Positions 4,613-6,006 of a stretch of DNA of 6,006 bases are shown in pieces. This DNA is from Methanosarcinales archaeon. Lineage in GTDB: Archaea; Halobacteriota; Methanosarcinia; Methanosarcinales; Methanogasteraceae. A program made the position numbers and the translations under genes. A model generated the notes under the pieces. The model was not told where the DNA came from. It saw only the letters and a program-made list of their open reading frames with translations, and did no database searches. The stretch is taken from contig DAOUXE010000081.1 in NCBI GenBank assembly GCA_030666765.1, forward strand, positions 1 to 6,006, written 5' to 3'. Numbering within the stretch: the stretch's first letter is position 1; every line of letters begins with the position of its first letter.

Positions 4613-5986
4613 ATGGAAAGTGGGATTGAGATGAAACGGATCCCAATCCTTCTAACGCTCCTGCTGCTGGCACTGTCACTCGTCCTCATGGCGCCGACAT
4701 GTAGCGCGTCAGAGCCGGTGATTTATGTGATCGAAGTGGACGACATGATCACGGCAGGCACTGAGATGGAGATTACCCGCGGCATCGATCACGCAACCGA
4801 TATCGGTGCTGCCGCGGTGTTGATCGAGATAAACACGCCTGGCGGGCTTGTGGACTCGATGGAAGGGATTGTATCGGAGATCGAGCGTTCGGAGGTGCCT
4901 GTGATCACGTTTGTACCACAGGGCGAGCGAGCGTTCTCTGCCGGTGCATTCATTCTTCTCTCAGGGCACATCGCTGCAATGGCTCCCGGTACTGCCACTG
5001 GAGCTGCAACACCGATTGCGATAACACCAACAGGCACGACGCCGGTTGAGAACAAGACGGTCAATGCGTACGCAGCCAGGATGCGCGGAATCGCTGAGAA
5101 CCGAAACCGATCTACGGATGTCGCGGAGAAGTTCGTGACAGAAGGACTATCGCTGACTGCGGAGGAAGCGCTGGAGCAGGATGTGATCGATGTGGTCGCA
5201 TCAGGCAGGCACGATCTTGCCACTGCCATCGATGACAGAACCGTGAACGTGAGCAGGGAATCGGCGACACTTCATACGAAGGACGCAATCTTCATCACGC
5301 AGCAGCCGCGGTTTGCGGCATCGATAGTTACCCTACTGAGCAACCCCCAGATCGCGTTCGTACTCTTCTTAATCGGGCTCTATGGGATTATCTACGGCCT
5401 CAAAGCTCCAGGGACGTACGTTCCTGAGATGGTTGGCGCGATAGCGATGATACTTGCGCTGTACGGCATGGGAATGTTCTCGGTCAGCACATTCGGAGTT
5501 GTATTGATCGTAGCCGGGATATTGTTGCTCATAGCTGAGGTTCTCACGCCAACATTCGGAGTGTTGACGGTCGGAGGCGCGATCTGCATAGTTCTCGGGG
5601 CCATCATGTTTCCGCAGGAGCCGTTCATGCCGGCTGAATGGATCAGCGACTTCAGACAGACCGTCTTCGCAATAGTGATCCTATCTGTCGTGGTCATCGT
5701 GGCAGGTCTCGGTTTTGTTATGAAGACGAGGCTTACGAAACCGACGACTGGGCGGGAGGAACTGGTCGGAGAGGTCGTCAGGGCAGAGACCGACATCGAT
5801 CCTGAGGGAACCGTACATATTCACGGCGAGATATGGCGGGCGGCTGCAGCAGAAGCCGGGGGGGAAAGCGGGGGTGGGGGGATTCGGGATGTGGGCGGGG
5901 TTACGCTGGGTGGTGAGGAAAAGGAGAAGACCCGGATAAAACCCCCGGAGCGGGCAAGCACCCCGCACCGAAACAACGAAACATAG
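4613..5986 (+). CDS. nfeD: NfeD-type membrane-bound ClpP-class serine protease (STOPP)
   Basis: This 457-residue protein is the partner protease of the upstream slipin. A signal peptide (MKRIPILL plus a Leu-rich core, residues 7-33) precedes a ClpP-like domain facing the cell exterior. By alignment from memory with Pyrococcus PH1510 (Ser97/Lys138), the dyad is Ser109 in FSAGAF and Lys148; the NTPGG loop (74-78) and AMAPGTATGAATP (122-134) are also typical. Several membrane segments lie at about 240-340, plus one at about 350-367. A C-terminal NfeD OB-fold starts at GREELVGEVV and includes VHIHGEIWRA (402-410). After that the sequence becomes an abnormal Gly-rich tail, discussed as a finding. 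ATG 4613 has AGGT four bases upstream; ATG 4631 would give a cleaner signal peptide (MKR) and is an equal alternative. Confidence 0.92.
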   Translation: MESGIEMKRIPILLTLLLLALSLVLMAPTCSASEPVIYVIEVDDMITAGTEMEITRGIDHATDIGAAAVLIEINTPGGLVDSMEGIVSEIERSEVPVITFVPQGERAFSAGAFILLSGHIAAMAPGTATGAATPIAITPTGTTPVENKTVNAYAARMRGIAENRNRSTDVAEKFVTEGLSLTAEEALEQDVIDVVASGRHDLATAIDDRTVNVSRESATLHTKDAIFITQQPRFAASIVTLLSNPQIAFVLFLIGLYGIIYGLKAPGTYVPEMVGAIAMILALYGMGMFSVSTFGVVLIVAGILLLIAEVLTPTFGVLTVGGAICIVLGAIMFPQEPFMPAEWISDFRQTVFAIVILSVVVIVAGLGFVMKTRLTKPTTGREELVGEVVRAETDIDPEGTVHIHGEIWRAAAAEAGGESGGGGIRDVGGVTLGGEEKEKTRIKPPERASTPHRNNET

Positions 5987-5997
5987 AAATTATTTAA

Positions 5998-6006
5998 AGG
6001 GGTGAC
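5998..6006 (+). promoter_or_regulatory. Likely ribosome binding site of the next gene
   Basis: AGGGGTGAC contains GGTGA, complementary to the archaeal 16S tail, and follows an AT-rich TATTTAAA stretch 12 bp after the nfeD stop. A plus-strand gene probably begins just past the window edge, possibly as a third member of the slipin-nfeD operon. The start codon itself is not in view. Confidence 0.35.

Noticed and set aside
4110..5796. Minus-strand frames of 134-189 codons under slipin and nfeD
   Set aside because: They have Ser/Ala/Thr-rich compositions typical of the reverse complement of GC-rich archaeal genes, and both sense genes are well supported.

Overview
The window looks like a chromosomal segment of a euryarchaeon that makes coenzyme M, so a methanogen or an anaerobic methane- or alkane-oxidising relative (inference). 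The evidence is a sulfopyruvate decarboxylase beta subunit (ComE), a DUF1464 protein, an archaeal-type prephenate dehydrogenase with a long C-terminal extension, TTTATA-like promoter elements about 27 bp before start codons, and GGTGAT-type ribosome binding sites that fit the archaeal 16S 3' end. The species cannot be named from the sequence alone. I see no tRNA, rRNA, CRISPR array, intact transposon or defence system.

Layout. Positions 1-494 hold no confident gene. They contain two weak small reading frames on the minus strand, the first with a very good ribosome binding site, and a threefold degenerate 20-bp repeat. comE (minus, 495-1037) and a DUF1464 gene (plus, 1099-2133) diverge from a 61-bp gap. 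At the exact centre of that gap is a perfect 15-bp palindrome carrying one TATA box per strand, so both genes look leaderless. Positions 2134-2416, between the converging DUF1464 and tyrA genes, hold two hairpins, one of them terminator-like. tyrA (minus, 2417-3727) and a slipin gene (plus, 3862-4602) diverge from a 134-bp promoter region. The slipin gene is followed after 10 bp by an nfeD-type membrane serine protease gene (4613-5986). The window ends in what looks like the ribosome binding site of a further plus-strand gene.

How the genes relate. The slipin and NfeD protease form the well-known stomatin/STOPP operon: a membrane scaffold and a Ser-Lys protease that, in Pyrococcus, cuts the stomatin's hydrophobic C-terminal region. 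ComE works in coenzyme M synthesis but needs a ComD partner that is not in the window. TyrA works in tyrosine synthesis. The function of DUF1464 is unproven. The most notable items are the mirror-symmetric leaderless divergent promoter, the isolated comE, the damaged-looking G-rich end of nfeD, and the unclear start of the slipin gene. No clearly new multi-gene system is visible.
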